NCBI GenBank assembly: GCA_050015495.1
Contig: JBEKBH010000011.1
Location: forward strand, 57,382 to 121,381
DNA length: 64,000 nt
Direction: 5' to 3'
DNA from: Palsa-1439 sp050015495
Lineage (GTDB): Bacteria; Verrucomicrobiota; Verrucomicrobiia; Palsa-1439
Below are positions 14,995 through 24,819 of this stretch, in pieces. Both the position numbers and the translations under genes were made by a program. Each line of letters starts with the position of its first letter. Within the stretch, counting starts at the first letter, position 1. The notes below the pieces were generated by a model. That model did not search any database. It saw only the letters and a program-made list of their open reading frames with translations, and was not told where the DNA came from.

Positions 14995-16389
14995 ATGCCA
15001 AGAGCCAAGATATTGGTGGTCGACCACGAGGTGCCGTGGACACTGAAGCTTTCCGAGCTGCTGATCCAGGACGATTGCGAGGTGTTTTCGGCGAATTCGG
15101 TCGAGGATGCGAAGCTGTTGTTGGATGCGCGAAATATCCATGTGGTGATCGCGGACATCAATAACATGCCCGGGGTGGATGGGACGGCGTTTTTGGAGGA
15201 GCTGCGGCAGGTGTACGCGGAGGCGGCGGTGATCGTGCTTACGGGGAAGGTGTCGGTCGAGCAGGCGGTGAGGGCGACGAAACTGGGGGCGGTTGATTAC
15301 CTGCAGAAGGCCGATGATGCGGAGGTGCTGACGAAGTTGCGGGAGCGGGTGCGGCAGGCGGTGCTCGAGATGGGGACGCTGATCCGATCGGCGGTGGCTG
15401 ATCCGCGGAGTCGGGGGATGTTGGCGACGCCGGTCCAGGGGTTTTACGGGATTATCAGCCAGAACAGCCAGATGCGGGAAATCTTTGAGTTAATCCAAAC
15501 TATCGCCGATAGCTGGGCAAATGTGCTGGTTCACGGTGAAACGGGAACGGGCAAGGAACTGGTCGCCCGCGCCGTGCACGAAGCCAGTGGACGCCACGGC
15601 AAACCGTTCGTCACACTCGATTGTACCGCCCTGGCTCGCGAGTTGTTGGAGAGCGAATTATTCGGGCATGAACGGGGGTCGTTCACGGGCGCAGTCGATC
15701 GGCATGTCGGCCGGTTCGAGCGCGCGAACACCGGCACGCTGTTTCTGGATGAGGTCTCGAATATCAATCTCAACGTGCAGTCGAAATTGCTGCGCGTCCT
15801 GCAAACGCGGACGTTTGAACGGGTGGGCGGGTCCAAGCCGATTTCCGTGGACGTGCGCATCATCGCCGCCACGAATCGGCCGCTGGAAACGATCGTGGCC
15901 GAAGGGACGTTTCGCGAAGATCTGTATCATCGGCTCAACGTGGTCCAGATAGACCTGCCGCCGCTGCGCGACCGCGCGGAGGACATCCCGCTATTGGCGA
16001 TGGAGTTTCTCCGACGGTTTGCGCGTCAGAACGGCAAGGACTTGCGCGGGTTTAGCGACAATGCAATCAATGTGTTGTGCGGCTACGCCTGGCCCGGAAA
16101 CGTGCGCGAGCTGGAGAACGTGGTGTTGCAGGCCGTGGTGCTGGCCAAGTCATCGCTCATCGACGCTCCCGACCTGCCGCGACGGATCACGGAAGCCAAG
16201 CCCCTGCTGGCCGCTGCTTCGGCGGCGCTGTCGGACCAGCTCGGCGAACCGGAAAAGCAGATCCTCGTCAACGCGCTTCGCCAACATGCCGGCAATATCA
16301 AGCGCACCGCCGAGACGCTCCAGATCAGCCGCACGACGCTCTACGCCAAACTCAAGAAGTACGAGATCGACCCCGATTTCGTCCGCTGA
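14995..16389 (+). CDS. NtrC-family sigma-54-dependent response regulator
   Basis: A 464-residue, three-domain activator. The receiver (1-120) has phospho-acceptor Asp54 in VVIADINNMPG. The AAA+ domain (about 155-385) has Walker A GETGTGKE (181-188), the sigma-54 contact loop GSFTGA (228-233, a variant of GAFTGA) and Walker B TLFLDE (248-253), then FREDLYHRLNVVQIDLPPLR and GYAWPGNVRELEN. A Fis-type helix-turn-helix ends the chain (NIKRTAETLQISRTTLYAKL). It should open sigma-54 promoters when phosphorylated; three candidate promoters are in this window. No sensor kinase is adjacent. Codon choice changes sharply near 15490, between receiver and AAA+ domain. Confidence 0.92.
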   Translation: MPRAKILVVDHEVPWTLKLSELLIQDDCEVFSANSVEDAKLLLDARNIHVVIADINNMPGVDGTAFLEELRQVYAEAAVIVLTGKVSVEQAVRATKLGAVDYLQKADDAEVLTKLRERVRQAVLEMGTLIRSAVADPRSRGMLATPVQGFYGIISQNSQMREIFELIQTIADSWANVLVHGETGTGKELVARAVHEASGRHGKPFVTLDCTALARELLESELFGHERGSFTGAVDRHVGRFERANTGTLFLDEVSNINLNVQSKLLRVLQTRTFERVGGSKPISVDVRIIAATNRPLETIVAEGTFREDLYHRLNVVQIDLPPLRDRAEDIPLLAMEFLRRFARQNGKDLRGFSDNAINVLCGYAWPGNVRELENVVLQAVVLAKSSLIDAPDLPRRITEAKPLLAAASAALSDQLGEPEKQILVNALRQHAGNIKRTAETLQISRTTLYAKLKKYEIDPDFVR

Positions 16390-16396
16390 GAATGCC

Positions 16397-17962
16397 TCAC
16401 TCGGGCCGGCGCGCATAAATGGCGGCAACGTCATCGGCGTAGGCCAGGGTCCAATCCCTCCGTAACGACAATAACACGTTCAGCGGATGCGTGCGCGGAA
16501 GGATCGTCCAGCCGACCCCGTATTTGCGCAGGACCGTTTCCCAGTTGGTTTCCACCGTGTTCACGCGGCTGAACTCGCGGACGAGATCGGGACCATAGAA
16601 GTCGTTGCGACCATCCACAAAAACCCGGTGCGCGGGCATCGTCAAGATGAGGTACCCGCCCCAACCATAGTCGTTGAACATTTCGCCACGGACGGCCTGG
16701 GGATGGGCGGTCACGAACCGGACGGCGGCGACCGGGAAGCGGTTGGAAAGCACGTCGCTGGTGACAATGGGTTCACCGCCACCCAATTTTGGTTTGGCGA
16801 GGACGGCCACGAGCGTGAGGAGCGCCACCACGACCGTCGCCCGTCCATCCGCGGCGCGATTGAGCGCGGTCACGTTCTCCGAAAGACGGCGATAAAAATT
16901 GAGGAGGCGGCCGGGCCGGGCGTTGGCGAGGCCGGCCTGCCACTGCTCCGCGAGGATTGGGGTGACGACCAGGGCGAAGATCGGCACGTTGCGCGCGGCC
17001 AGGAGGGCCAGCAATCCCCACGCGCCCATGACGACCACGTCGGTGGCGCGTGGCGCCGGCCGCAGGAACACCAACGTCAGCACGATCACCGCGAACTCGA
17101 TCAGCAGTCCGTTGGCGGCGCCGGAGTGGAAACTCGGGGAGCGAAACTCGTTCGTGTAGTGGGCGAGCACGGGATTGCGGAAGAATTCGACGACGTGGGC
17201 CGGAAGTTCCCAACCGTTCGGATTGAGAAGCGTGGCCAGCGCGCAACCGATCAGCAGCAACCCGAGACCCATGAGTTTGTCTCGCGCGGCCGCCCGCGCC
17301 CCGTCCCGGGCGATCATCAACGAGATGGCATTGCCGGTCAAGAACGTGGCAATGATGACGAACCCCGTGAAGAACGCGCCGTGCAGATTCACCCAGAGCA
17401 CCATCAGCGGCACGAGCCGCCACAGCAACGGGCGCGTTCCCAGTTGTCCCCGGTCAAAACGCCGCAACTGGCCGGTGAAAATCACCGTGAGCAGGAACGT
17501 AAACAAATGTGGTCGGGCCAACCAGTGCACGGTGCCAGCCGCCGCCGCCAACAACGTCAGCGCCGTGGCCGGCAACAGGTCGATTCCTTCCGTCAATAGT
17601 TGGCGGTGCAAGAGCCACAGGCACGTGGCGATCAGCACCGCCGCCAGCAGCGCAATACCGTTCCACCCCAACGCGTCACCCGCGGCGGCAAACAGCACCT
17701 CGCTCAACCACTCTTTGGAAATCAGCGGCGCGTTGGCCCGCGTATGGGAAAACGGGTCGGCGCGAATCACGGCGTGGTGCTCGATCATCCAATTGCCGAT
17801 GCGCCAGTGCAGGCACGCGTCGCCGTCGGCGTTGATCATCACCAATCGCCACTGTGACAGCATCAGCCCCAGCACGAAGATCAGCCACAGGGACAACCCG
17901 ATCGTTGGCAGCCACCAACGGCGTGGCGGGGACGATGGCTCGTGGCGGGTGGCATCGGTCAT
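16397..17962 (-). CDS. GT-C-like multi-spanning membrane protein, tandem paralogue 1
   Basis: A 521-residue integral membrane protein with about ten hydrophobic segments. An early outer loop reads INADGDACLHWRIGNWMIE (residues 43-61), followed by FSHT and SKEWLSE. The acidic D-x-D pair in the first loop is where GT-C glycosyltransferases hold catalytic or metal residues. A conserved C-terminal soluble part has GEMFNDYGWGGYLI, HRVFVDGRNDFYG and GWTILPRTHPLN. This architecture recurs in the next three genes upstream in the operon. It is the last gene of a leftward operon and starts at an ATGA overlap. Lipid-linked sugar transfer is likely but the substrate is unknown. Confidence 0.75.
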   Translation of the reverse strand: MTDATRHEPSSPPRRWWLPTIGLSLWLIFVLGLMLSQWRLVMINADGDACLHWRIGNWMIEHHAVIRADPFSHTRANAPLISKEWLSEVLFAAAGDALGWNGIALLAAVLIATCLWLLHRQLLTEGIDLLPATALTLLAAAAGTVHWLARPHLFTFLLTVIFTGQLRRFDRGQLGTRPLLWRLVPLMVLWVNLHGAFFTGFVIIATFLTGNAISLMIARDGARAAARDKLMGLGLLLIGCALATLLNPNGWELPAHVVEFFRNPVLAHYTNEFRSPSFHSGAANGLLIEFAVIVLTLVFLRPAPRATDVVVMGAWGLLALLAARNVPIFALVVTPILAEQWQAGLANARPGRLLNFYRRLSENVTALNRAADGRATVVVALLTLVAVLAKPKLGGGEPIVTSDVLSNRFPVAAVRFVTAHPQAVRGEMFNDYGWGGYLILTMPAHRVFVDGRNDFYGPDLVREFSRVNTVETNWETVLRKYGVGWTILPRTHPLNVLLSLRRDWTLAYADDVAAIYARRPE

Positions 17963-19521
17963 GACACACGCGAGAACACAAGCGTCTGCTGGTTTGAAAA
18001 CACCAGCGTCCACTGCGGGCTGAGTTCCAGGATGCGGTTGAGCGGATGTTGCGCCGGGAGAATCGTCCAGCCGACGTGATACTTCGTCAGGACGCTGTCC
18101 CAGGAGGGCTGCACATGGGAGACATCGGTAAACTCATGCAGGAAGGCCGCGCTGTAGAAGTCGTCACGACCATCGATGAACACCTTTCGTTCGGGCCAAT
18201 CGAGCAGAAAATAACCGCCCCAGCCGTCTTCGTTAAACATTTCCCCGTGGACGGCCTGCGGATGCACCCGCAGATAACTCACGGTCGCGGACGGAAACCG
18301 GTTGGACGAAATCCGGGTTTCCAGCAGCGGCGGACCGCCGGCAAATCTCGGCTTGGCCAGGACCGCGACCATCGCAATCACGAGAGCGACCACAAGACCG
18401 CGGCCCCCCGCGGTGAGGTTCATCGCCTGCGCGTTCTTCGACATTCTCCAGAACCAGCGCCCCCAGACCGTATCGGGTGCCCGTTGACACGCGGCGGACA
18501 AATGCTCGGCGAAAATCGGCGTGGCGATCAGCGCGAAGATGGGCACGTTGCGCATGGCGTACAGCGCCGACCAAAGCCAGAAGGCGATGAGGAGAAGATC
18601 GGTGGCCGCCAGTGGCCGCCGCACCACAATCAGCAAGAACCCCAGAACCAGGAGTTGCCATTCGAAACCGCGCATCCCGCCGAAGTGAAAATTGGCGGAA
18701 TTCCACTCACTGGTGAAATGCGCCTGGGTGGGTGTCCGCAGGAAACTCAACAGGTACTCGTCGAGTTTCCAGCCGTTCGGATTCAGGAGCGTCGCCAACG
18801 CGCACGCGACGCCGAGAGCGCCGAGCGTGATCATTTTGCGGCGTAGCGTCACGCGGGCGGAGGCCCCGTCCGTCATCATGCGCACCGCGTTGCCGAGGAA
18901 ATAGAGACCGATGAGCGCGAACCCCGAGAGGAATCCCCCGTGAAGATTTACCCAGACTGCCGTCAGCGGCACCAGACGCGCGAAAAGCTGCCGCGCGCTG
19001 ACGCGATCGCGGTCGAACCACCGGAGTTGCCAGGCAAAGATGACCACGCACAGCAGCGTGTAGAGATGCGGTCGCGCCACCCAATGGATCATGTACGCCA
19101 AGGCTGCCAGCAGAACGAGGAATGTGGACAAGAGGATTTCGTTTCCCTCCGCCAGCAATTGCCAGTGCAGCAGCGCCAGCGTGGTGGCAATCAACACGGC
19201 GGCGACGAACACGACGCCGTTCCAGCCCAGGGCGTTTCCCGCCGCGGCGAAGACGACCTCGCTCAGCCACTCCTTGGTTATCATCGGGGCGCCGGGTTGC
19301 GTATGGGAGAACAGATCGTGGCGGAGGATGGCATGATGTTCGATCATCCAGTCGCCCAGCCGCCAATGCCAGCACGGGTCGCCATCCGCGTTGATGAGCG
19401 ACTGTCGCCAGTCCGTCAGCATGATGCCCAGAAAGAACACGACCCAGATGAACTGGCTGAGCGAGAGCAGCCACCATTTTCGGGTGGGGATCGCTTCTGG
19501 ATGACCGATGTCCGTCGTCAT
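17959..19521 (-). CDS. GT-C-like multi-spanning membrane protein, tandem paralogue 2
   Basis: A 520-residue paralogue of its neighbours. It has the same marks: INADGDPCWHWRLGDWMIE in the first outer loop, FSHT, TKEWLSE, then GEMFNEDGWGGYFL, KVFIDGRDDFY and GWTILPAQHPLN at the C-terminus. The start ATG at 19521 overlaps the upstream stop by 4 bases; the longer frame to 19662 overlaps the next paralogue and is rejected. Of the four copies it is closest to copy 1 in its loop motifs, consistent with a recent duplication. Confidence 0.75.
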   Translation of the reverse strand: MTTDIGHPEAIPTRKWWLLSLSQFIWVVFFLGIMLTDWRQSLINADGDPCWHWRLGDWMIEHHAILRHDLFSHTQPGAPMITKEWLSEVVFAAAGNALGWNGVVFVAAVLIATTLALLHWQLLAEGNEILLSTFLVLLAALAYMIHWVARPHLYTLLCVVIFAWQLRWFDRDRVSARQLFARLVPLTAVWVNLHGGFLSGFALIGLYFLGNAVRMMTDGASARVTLRRKMITLGALGVACALATLLNPNGWKLDEYLLSFLRTPTQAHFTSEWNSANFHFGGMRGFEWQLLVLGFLLIVVRRPLAATDLLLIAFWLWSALYAMRNVPIFALIATPIFAEHLSAACQRAPDTVWGRWFWRMSKNAQAMNLTAGGRGLVVALVIAMVAVLAKPRFAGGPPLLETRISSNRFPSATVSYLRVHPQAVHGEMFNEDGWGGYFLLDWPERKVFIDGRDDFYSAAFLHEFTDVSHVQPSWDSVLTKYHVGWTILPAQHPLNRILELSPQWTLVFSNQQTLVFSRVS

Positions 19522-21053
19522 GATTGTCGCGAAAAAACTAATGCCTGGCGATTCGAAAACGCCACGTGCCAATCCGGGCAAAGCCGCAAGACCTGGTTCA
19601 ACGGATGTTGTGGGGGCAGGATCGTCCAATCGACATGGTATTTGGCGAACACGGTTTCCCATCCCGGCTTCGGGGTGTCGACGGTGCGAAATTCGTGGAA
19701 CAGATCGAGGCCATAGGAATAGTTGCGGCTGTCGATGAAAGGTTTTCGTTGCGGAAGCGCGAACTCGATGTAGCCGCCCCAGAGGAAGTCGTTGAACATT
19801 TCTCCGTGGACCGCGTCGGGGTGCGCGCGCACGTATTCCACGGCGGCAACCGGGTAACGGTCGGACGGGAAATCGGTCGCGTACAAGGGCGAGCCACCGG
19901 CGATTGCAGGTTTGGCCACGATCAGCAGCACGCCAATCGCGGTAATCACAATGACGGCAACATCGGTCTTGTGGCCGATATTTGCTGTCGTTGCGGCCCG
20001 ATCACGGTATCGCCGAACCCACGGCGAGTCCTGATTGGCCTGTGCAAACTCCGTAAACCATTGTGCGAGTATCGGGGTCACGACCAGTGCGAAAATGGGC
20101 ACATTGCGTGCCGAGAATAGCGCGAAACAGCCCCAACCACCGATGAGCAGGACATCCGTCGCGTTCGGTTTCGGACGAATGACGATCAATCCGACCGCCA
20201 GCAACAATAGCAACAGCAGAAATCCGTGCATGCCCACGGTGTGGAAATTGGGCGAGCCGAATTCCGTGGTCACGGTTGAAAGCTCGCGCGATCCCAGGAA
20301 GCTCACAATCTGCGCGGGCAGCCGCCAACCGACCGGGTTTACCAGACAAGCGCCGCCGCAAATCGCCAACAGCGTGGCCAGTTGTTTGGGTTTTGCGTCC
20401 GGCGCGGATTGCCGCCACGCATCGAGGGCGCTGCCGACAGCGTACAGGGCGATCAATATCAGACCTGTGGGAAACGCCCCGTGCAAGTTCGCCCACAGCA
20501 CCATCAGCAGCGGAAGAAGCAGGAACAATCGGCGCGCGGGAATGCGTCCCCGCTGGAACCATCGCAATTGCCAGGCAAAAATCACGGTCAGGAGATGCGT
20601 AAACAGGAGCGGGCGCGCCAGCCAGTGCATCGAACAAGCGAGCATCGCTGTCAGGACCAAAACGGTCGCCGTTGCGGCGTCGCAACCTTCCGCCAGCAGT
20701 TGGCGGTGGAGCAGCCAGAAGCAGGTGGCGATGAGCGATGCTGCCAGCAACACGACGCCGTTCCATCCGAACCATTGGCCGGCGGCGGCCATGAACACCT
20801 CGCTGAGCCATTCCTTGGCCATGGCCGGCCCCCGGTAGGTATGAAGCAAATGGTCTTCCCAGACAACGGCGCGGTGCTGGATCATCCAATCGCCGAGTCG
20901 CCGATGCAGCGCGGAGTCGCTGTCCCCGCTGATGAGCACGATGCGGGCGCTGGTAAAATTCAGTCCGAGGAACAGAACCACCCAGAGCACGGCGCTGAGC
21001 GAGGGAAGCCACCCATGGCCGGTTGCATCCGGATTAGGCGAAGTGTCGTTCAC
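19518..21053 (-). CDS. GT-C-like multi-spanning membrane protein, tandem paralogue 3
   Basis: A 511-residue paralogue, started at a GTG (21053) that overlaps the upstream stop as GTGA. The first-loop motif is more diverged (SGDSDSALHRRLGDWMIQHR; LLHT instead of FSHT), although AKEWLSE is kept. At the C-terminus GEMFNDFLWGGYIE, PFIDSRNYSYG and DWTILPPQHPLN keep the family pattern. It retains a D-x-D arrangement (Asp-Ser-Asp) but lacks the HW pair, so substrate choice may differ or the copy may be relaxing. Confidence 0.7.
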   Translation of the reverse strand: MNDTSPNPDATGHGWLPSLSAVLWVVLFLGLNFTSARIVLISGDSDSALHRRLGDWMIQHRAVVWEDHLLHTYRGPAMAKEWLSEVFMAAAGQWFGWNGVVLLAASLIATCFWLLHRQLLAEGCDAATATVLVLTAMLACSMHWLARPLLFTHLLTVIFAWQLRWFQRGRIPARRLFLLLPLLMVLWANLHGAFPTGLILIALYAVGSALDAWRQSAPDAKPKQLATLLAICGGACLVNPVGWRLPAQIVSFLGSRELSTVTTEFGSPNFHTVGMHGFLLLLLLLAVGLIVIRPKPNATDVLLIGGWGCFALFSARNVPIFALVVTPILAQWFTEFAQANQDSPWVRRYRDRAATTANIGHKTDVAVIVITAIGVLLIVAKPAIAGGSPLYATDFPSDRYPVAAVEYVRAHPDAVHGEMFNDFLWGGYIEFALPQRKPFIDSRNYSYGLDLFHEFRTVDTPKPGWETVFAKYHVDWTILPPQHPLNQVLRLCPDWHVAFSNRQALVFSRQS

Positions 21054-22630
21054 GGCTGCTTGTGAAACACGGCGGCGACTTCGTTGGAATAGACGCAGTG
21101 CCAGCCCGGCAACAGCGCCAGCGCGAGGTTCAGGCGATGATCGACGGGCATCAGCGTCCAATCCACGTGATACTGCTCGATGGCCTGCTGCCAGTTTGTG
21201 TGCAGGAGGGACGTGTCATCGTACTGGTGAATCAACGATTCGCCGTAGAAATCGGTGCGGCCATCCACAAATACGCGGTGCTCGGGCAATGCATACATCA
21301 GGTAGCCGCCCCACACGTAGTAGTTGAACATGTTCCCCGTGAACAGGTCGGGATGTTGGTGGATGTAGGCCACGGCGTCGACCGGCCATTTCTTCGCGGG
21401 CATTTCTGTCGGGTGAGGAAACGCCACAATCGCCACGATGGCGACCACGCCGACCAGCAGCCACGCCCGGGACATCTCATAGATGTCGCGCAACCGGTCC
21501 GATAATCGCCGGGCCCAGGCCGGCGCGGCGTCGGCGAGAGCGGTCGCGAGGATGGGGGCCACGAAGATGACGGCCAGCGGGATATTGCGCACGGCGTACA
21601 AAGCCCAATACGTCCACGCAATCACCAGCAACGCCGACGTCGGCGACAGGCGCGGTCGCGCCAGCGCCAGCGTGAGAAAGGTCAGCGCCAGCCAGGCGAG
21701 AAACCCGTGCGAGTCGAACGCGTGAAAATCGGACGAGGCGTACTCGGCCAGCCAGTTCGTCAGGTACTCGGAGCGAAGGAAGTGAAGATTGTGAACGTGG
21801 AGATAATAACCACTCGGATTGAGGAGCGAGACGACTCCGCACAGGACGATGGCGCCGGTGAACACCTTTAGCTTTTGTCGCGCGGCGCTTGATCGGGTTT
21901 GGTCGGCGCGGGCTAATATCAGTTCGATCGCGGTCCCGAGCCAGTAGATGCCCAGCGTGATGAACCCAGCCAGGTAGCCACCATGCAAATTGACCCACAA
22001 AACCGTCACGATCCCCAGGATGACGAGCAGACGGCGGGCGGACTCACCGCGGTCGAAGCGACGGAGCGCGTCCGACCATAACACCGCGAGGAGGAAGCTG
22101 AACGCGTGTGGGCGCGCCAGCCAATGCGTGCAGGCCGCCCACGCGGCGATGAAAGCGACCAGGATCGCGACCGCGTGATTGCCGGTTTCCCGCACCAACT
22201 GGCGGTGCAACAGGGCGAACGTCGTGGCGATCAACAGGGCGGTCACGACGCACAACCCATACAGTCCCCACACCCGACCGGCCAGGGCAAAGATAATTTC
22301 CGACAGCCATTCCTTGGAGATGACCGGCTCGCCAGGGCGCGTATGGGAAAACACGTCGGCGCGGATGATGTGGCCGGTCTGCAGCATGTATTCCCCGACG
22401 CGCCAATGCATGCAGGTGTCGCCATCGCTGGTGGCCATCATCGTGCGCCAGGGTTGCGCGAGCAGGATCAGCAGAATGACCAGCCACAACCATTGCGTGA
22501 GCGATGGCATCAGCCACGGCAGGACGCCGCCATACGACACCGGGCCGGAGTTTGGTTGGGGACGGGACTCCGTTTCGGGAACATTTGCGTTCGCCGCCAT
22601 TTGCGGCAGCTTACGGAACCGCGCCGCCAT
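21050..22630 (-). CDS. GT-C-like multi-spanning membrane protein, tandem paralogue 4
   Basis: A 526-residue member of the tandem family: SDGDTCMHWRVGEYMLQ in the first loop, FSHT, SKEWLSE, then GNMFNYYVWGGYLMYALP, HRVFVDGRTDFYG and DWTLMPVDHRLN. Its N-terminus, MAARFRKLPQMAANANVPET, is shared nearly word for word with the upstream spermidine-synthase-like protein, because a 98-bp direct repeat covers both gene starts. It may begin at ATG 22630 (3 bases after the upstream stop) or at ATG 22600 (MAANANV). The longer frame to 23137 overlaps the upstream gene and is not real. Confidence 0.75.
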   Translation of the reverse strand: MAARFRKLPQMAANANVPETESRPQPNSGPVSYGGVLPWLMPSLTQWLWLVILLILLAQPWRTMMATSDGDTCMHWRVGEYMLQTGHIIRADVFSHTRPGEPVISKEWLSEIIFALAGRVWGLYGLCVVTALLIATTFALLHRQLVRETGNHAVAILVAFIAAWAACTHWLARPHAFSFLLAVLWSDALRRFDRGESARRLLVILGIVTVLWVNLHGGYLAGFITLGIYWLGTAIELILARADQTRSSAARQKLKVFTGAIVLCGVVSLLNPSGYYLHVHNLHFLRSEYLTNWLAEYASSDFHAFDSHGFLAWLALTFLTLALARPRLSPTSALLVIAWTYWALYAVRNIPLAVIFVAPILATALADAAPAWARRLSDRLRDIYEMSRAWLLVGVVAIVAIVAFPHPTEMPAKKWPVDAVAYIHQHPDLFTGNMFNYYVWGGYLMYALPEHRVFVDGRTDFYGESLIHQYDDTSLLHTNWQQAIEQYHVDWTLMPVDHRLNLALALLPGWHCVYSNEVAAVFHKQP

Positions 22631-22648
22631 GTTCAACGCCGAACTGCG
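22551..22648 (-). repeat. 98-bp direct repeat, copy at the start of paralogue 4
   Basis: This block aligns over its whole length with 24770-24867, with about ten differences. It contains the leader codons for RKLPQMAANANVPE and the preceding untranslated bases. In this copy it also supplies the stop codon of the upstream gene (22633-22635). Confidence 0.8.
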
Positions 22649-24819
22649 TCGGGTCGGCGGAGGATGGCAAACAGGTAAAAGAGGCCGACGAGGATGACCA
22701 AGGCGCGGATACCGGTGACGAACGATACTGACTCGAGCAGGCCGCCCACCAGCGCCCCGATGAGGTTCGAGCCGAGCGCGCGGGCCTTGTCCGTGCAGGC
22801 GGCGAAGGACTGGATGAAGATCAATCCGCCGAAGAACACGGGCGCGGTCAGAAACCCACTGGCGGCGACCAGCTTGGCGGCGTAGGGCAGCGCGTTGAAC
22901 CAGTCCAGCGGCACCACGGCCAGCGCCGCCACGGTGATGGCCAGGCCCGAGAAGATGGCCCACTGCGGGAAGCGGGGCCAGCGCCACGCGACAAGGTTCG
23001 ACAGGAGGATCATCACGAGCACGGCGGAGATGACGATGGCATTCACGATCCAGGTCATGCCGAACAACAGCGTGGCGCGGCTGACGGTTTGCACTTCCAA
23101 CAACAGGAACGCGGCACCCAGGGCAAAGAAATGCCAATCCGTGGGATGTTGTGCGCCGACGTGACGCCGTTGTGCCAGCAGGACTGCGCCGAGGATGGTA
23201 AAAGAAATTACGAGATGCAGTTTTGGGATCTTCGCGCGCTCGAGGTACAAATACGGCCAGTCGTCCGTCGTCGCGCGCGTCGTATCGGGCAAGAGTGTTT
23301 GATGAGCCCGAATGAACTCACGGAGCGACACGTCCGCCACATCGTCGATTCGAAGGGAACGGTTGCCGCAGACCAGCGTGAGGTTGCCCCCGCCGCCGCA
23401 CTGCTGGGGAATCTCTGTGGCAGAATACGCGACGGGGGCGTGTCCAAACACCTCTCGCAGCGTCGCGGCCAGTCTGTCTGCAATCCACGCCCGTTCCGCG
23501 CCGAAACTGAGGATGATGATTCCGTCGTCGGCGAGCAGTCGGCGGGCTTCCTCGAAGCTTTCGCGTGTGTACACGTAATGATCGAGCCGCAGGTTGTTGT
23601 AGGATGAGCCCAGGGTATGTGAGTCGAGCCAGCCGAACCAGATAATGTCGTAACCGCCAGGGGCTCGTTTGAAGTAGGCGCGCGCGTCGTCGATCGCTAC
23701 GTGCACGCGCGGTGAATCATACGGATGCTCCGGGTGTAGTTCCTTGCCCAGCGCGTAGATTTGCGGATCGATCTCGACGCAATCGACGGACACGACGTTG
23801 TGGCGCAAAGCTGCGGCCGCGTCATTCCCCGTCCCTGCGCCCACAATGAGCATCCGACGAACCGAAGGCTTGAAGCAGAAAGGAAGATTGTAGTGGCCAC
23901 GCGCAACCAGATTGGTATCGAGAATGTCCGCATGGGCTCGCACAAAACCGTCGGAAAGATCAAGAAGGTGTTGGTAGAACACGCCGTTGACGTCCACGAC
24001 ATACCCCTGCGGTACCCGGTTGGTTCCCGGATCGGCGTAGGCTGGCTGCAAGGTCAGTCGGTGATAGGGGGACCAGACCGTCCGCAGGGCCGGTTCCTGA
24101 CCGAGCCACGCGACAGGAGGGGCCAGCACAGCCAACGCCAAAGCCATCCACGTACCCGGTTGTCGCCGCACGATCCCCACTGCCGCGATCAAGCCCGCGG
24201 CCACGGCGAACCACACGGTTGGCGCCAGCGAAGCCAAACTCAGCGCGTTGAACAGCCAAACACCCATCAGGCTGCCAAAAACGTTTACCGAGTACGCCTG
24301 AACGGCGCGTGGATGCTCTTGGAACGCGTGGCCCAAGAGTTGACCGGCGGGTACAAAGGTGAACGCAATGAGATAGGTCAAGAGCGCGATGACGATCAGA
24401 CCGCAAAGGATTTCCAATGACGACTGGTGGAACCCATCCAACCAGAGCGGTGAATCCTCGAATCCGCTCAGTGCGTACGTCGTGCCGCGGAGATCCAGTG
24501 CGTCCAGACGCAGGGGATTGGCGACGAGCACCACCAGTAGCAGCAGGTTCCCGCCCAGTCGCGCAAACGAGACCGGGCGTGATGCGAGATAGCACCCCAG
24601 CCCGACGCCAAAGAAACAGACGACCAGAACCAGGTTGCCAAGGTAGGCGAAGATACGAATCTCGGTGCCGATCCACCGGATCAGCACCAGTTCCAAATAG
24701 AGAATCAACGCGCTGACGATGAAGATTTCCGCATCACGCCGAACAAGGGAACCGTGGGGTGGATCGAAGTTTGGTTGTGGACGGGACTCCGACTCGGGAA
24801 CATTTGCGTTCGCCGCCAT
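22633..24819 (-). CDS. Membrane-anchored spermidine-synthase-like methyltransferase-fold protein
   Basis: A 728-residue fusion. An N-terminal half with about six membrane helices (from LILYLELVLIRWIGTEIRIF) precedes a Rossmann domain with MLIVGAGTGNDAAAALRHN, VEIDPQIYALGKELHP, IDDARAYF, and DIIWFGWLDSHTLGSSYNNL, as in spermidine synthases. About six more helices follow. Such fused proteins are common in environmental bacteria, but their aminopropyltransferase activity is unproven. ATG 24819 (MAANANV) is preferred; a TTG at 24855 is in frame. It heads the leftward operon with the four GT-C-like paralogues, so a role in the same surface pathway is possible. Confidence 0.8.
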   Translation of the reverse strand: MAANANVPESESRPQPNFDPPHGSLVRRDAEIFIVSALILYLELVLIRWIGTEIRIFAYLGNLVLVVCFFGVGLGCYLASRPVSFARLGGNLLLLVVLVANPLRLDALDLRGTTYALSGFEDSPLWLDGFHQSSLEILCGLIVIALLTYLIAFTFVPAGQLLGHAFQEHPRAVQAYSVNVFGSLMGVWLFNALSLASLAPTVWFAVAAGLIAAVGIVRRQPGTWMALALAVLAPPVAWLGQEPALRTVWSPYHRLTLQPAYADPGTNRVPQGYVVDVNGVFYQHLLDLSDGFVRAHADILDTNLVARGHYNLPFCFKPSVRRMLIVGAGTGNDAAAALRHNVVSVDCVEIDPQIYALGKELHPEHPYDSPRVHVAIDDARAYFKRAPGGYDIIWFGWLDSHTLGSSYNNLRLDHYVYTRESFEEARRLLADDGIIILSFGAERAWIADRLAATLREVFGHAPVAYSATEIPQQCGGGGNLTLVCGNRSLRIDDVADVSLREFIRAHQTLLPDTTRATTDDWPYLYLERAKIPKLHLVISFTILGAVLLAQRRHVGAQHPTDWHFFALGAAFLLLEVQTVSRATLLFGMTWIVNAIVISAVLVMILLSNLVAWRWPRFPQWAIFSGLAITVAALAVVPLDWFNALPYAAKLVAASGFLTAPVFFGGLIFIQSFAACTDKARALGSNLIGALVGGLLESVSFVTGIRALVILVGLFYLFAILRRPDAVRR

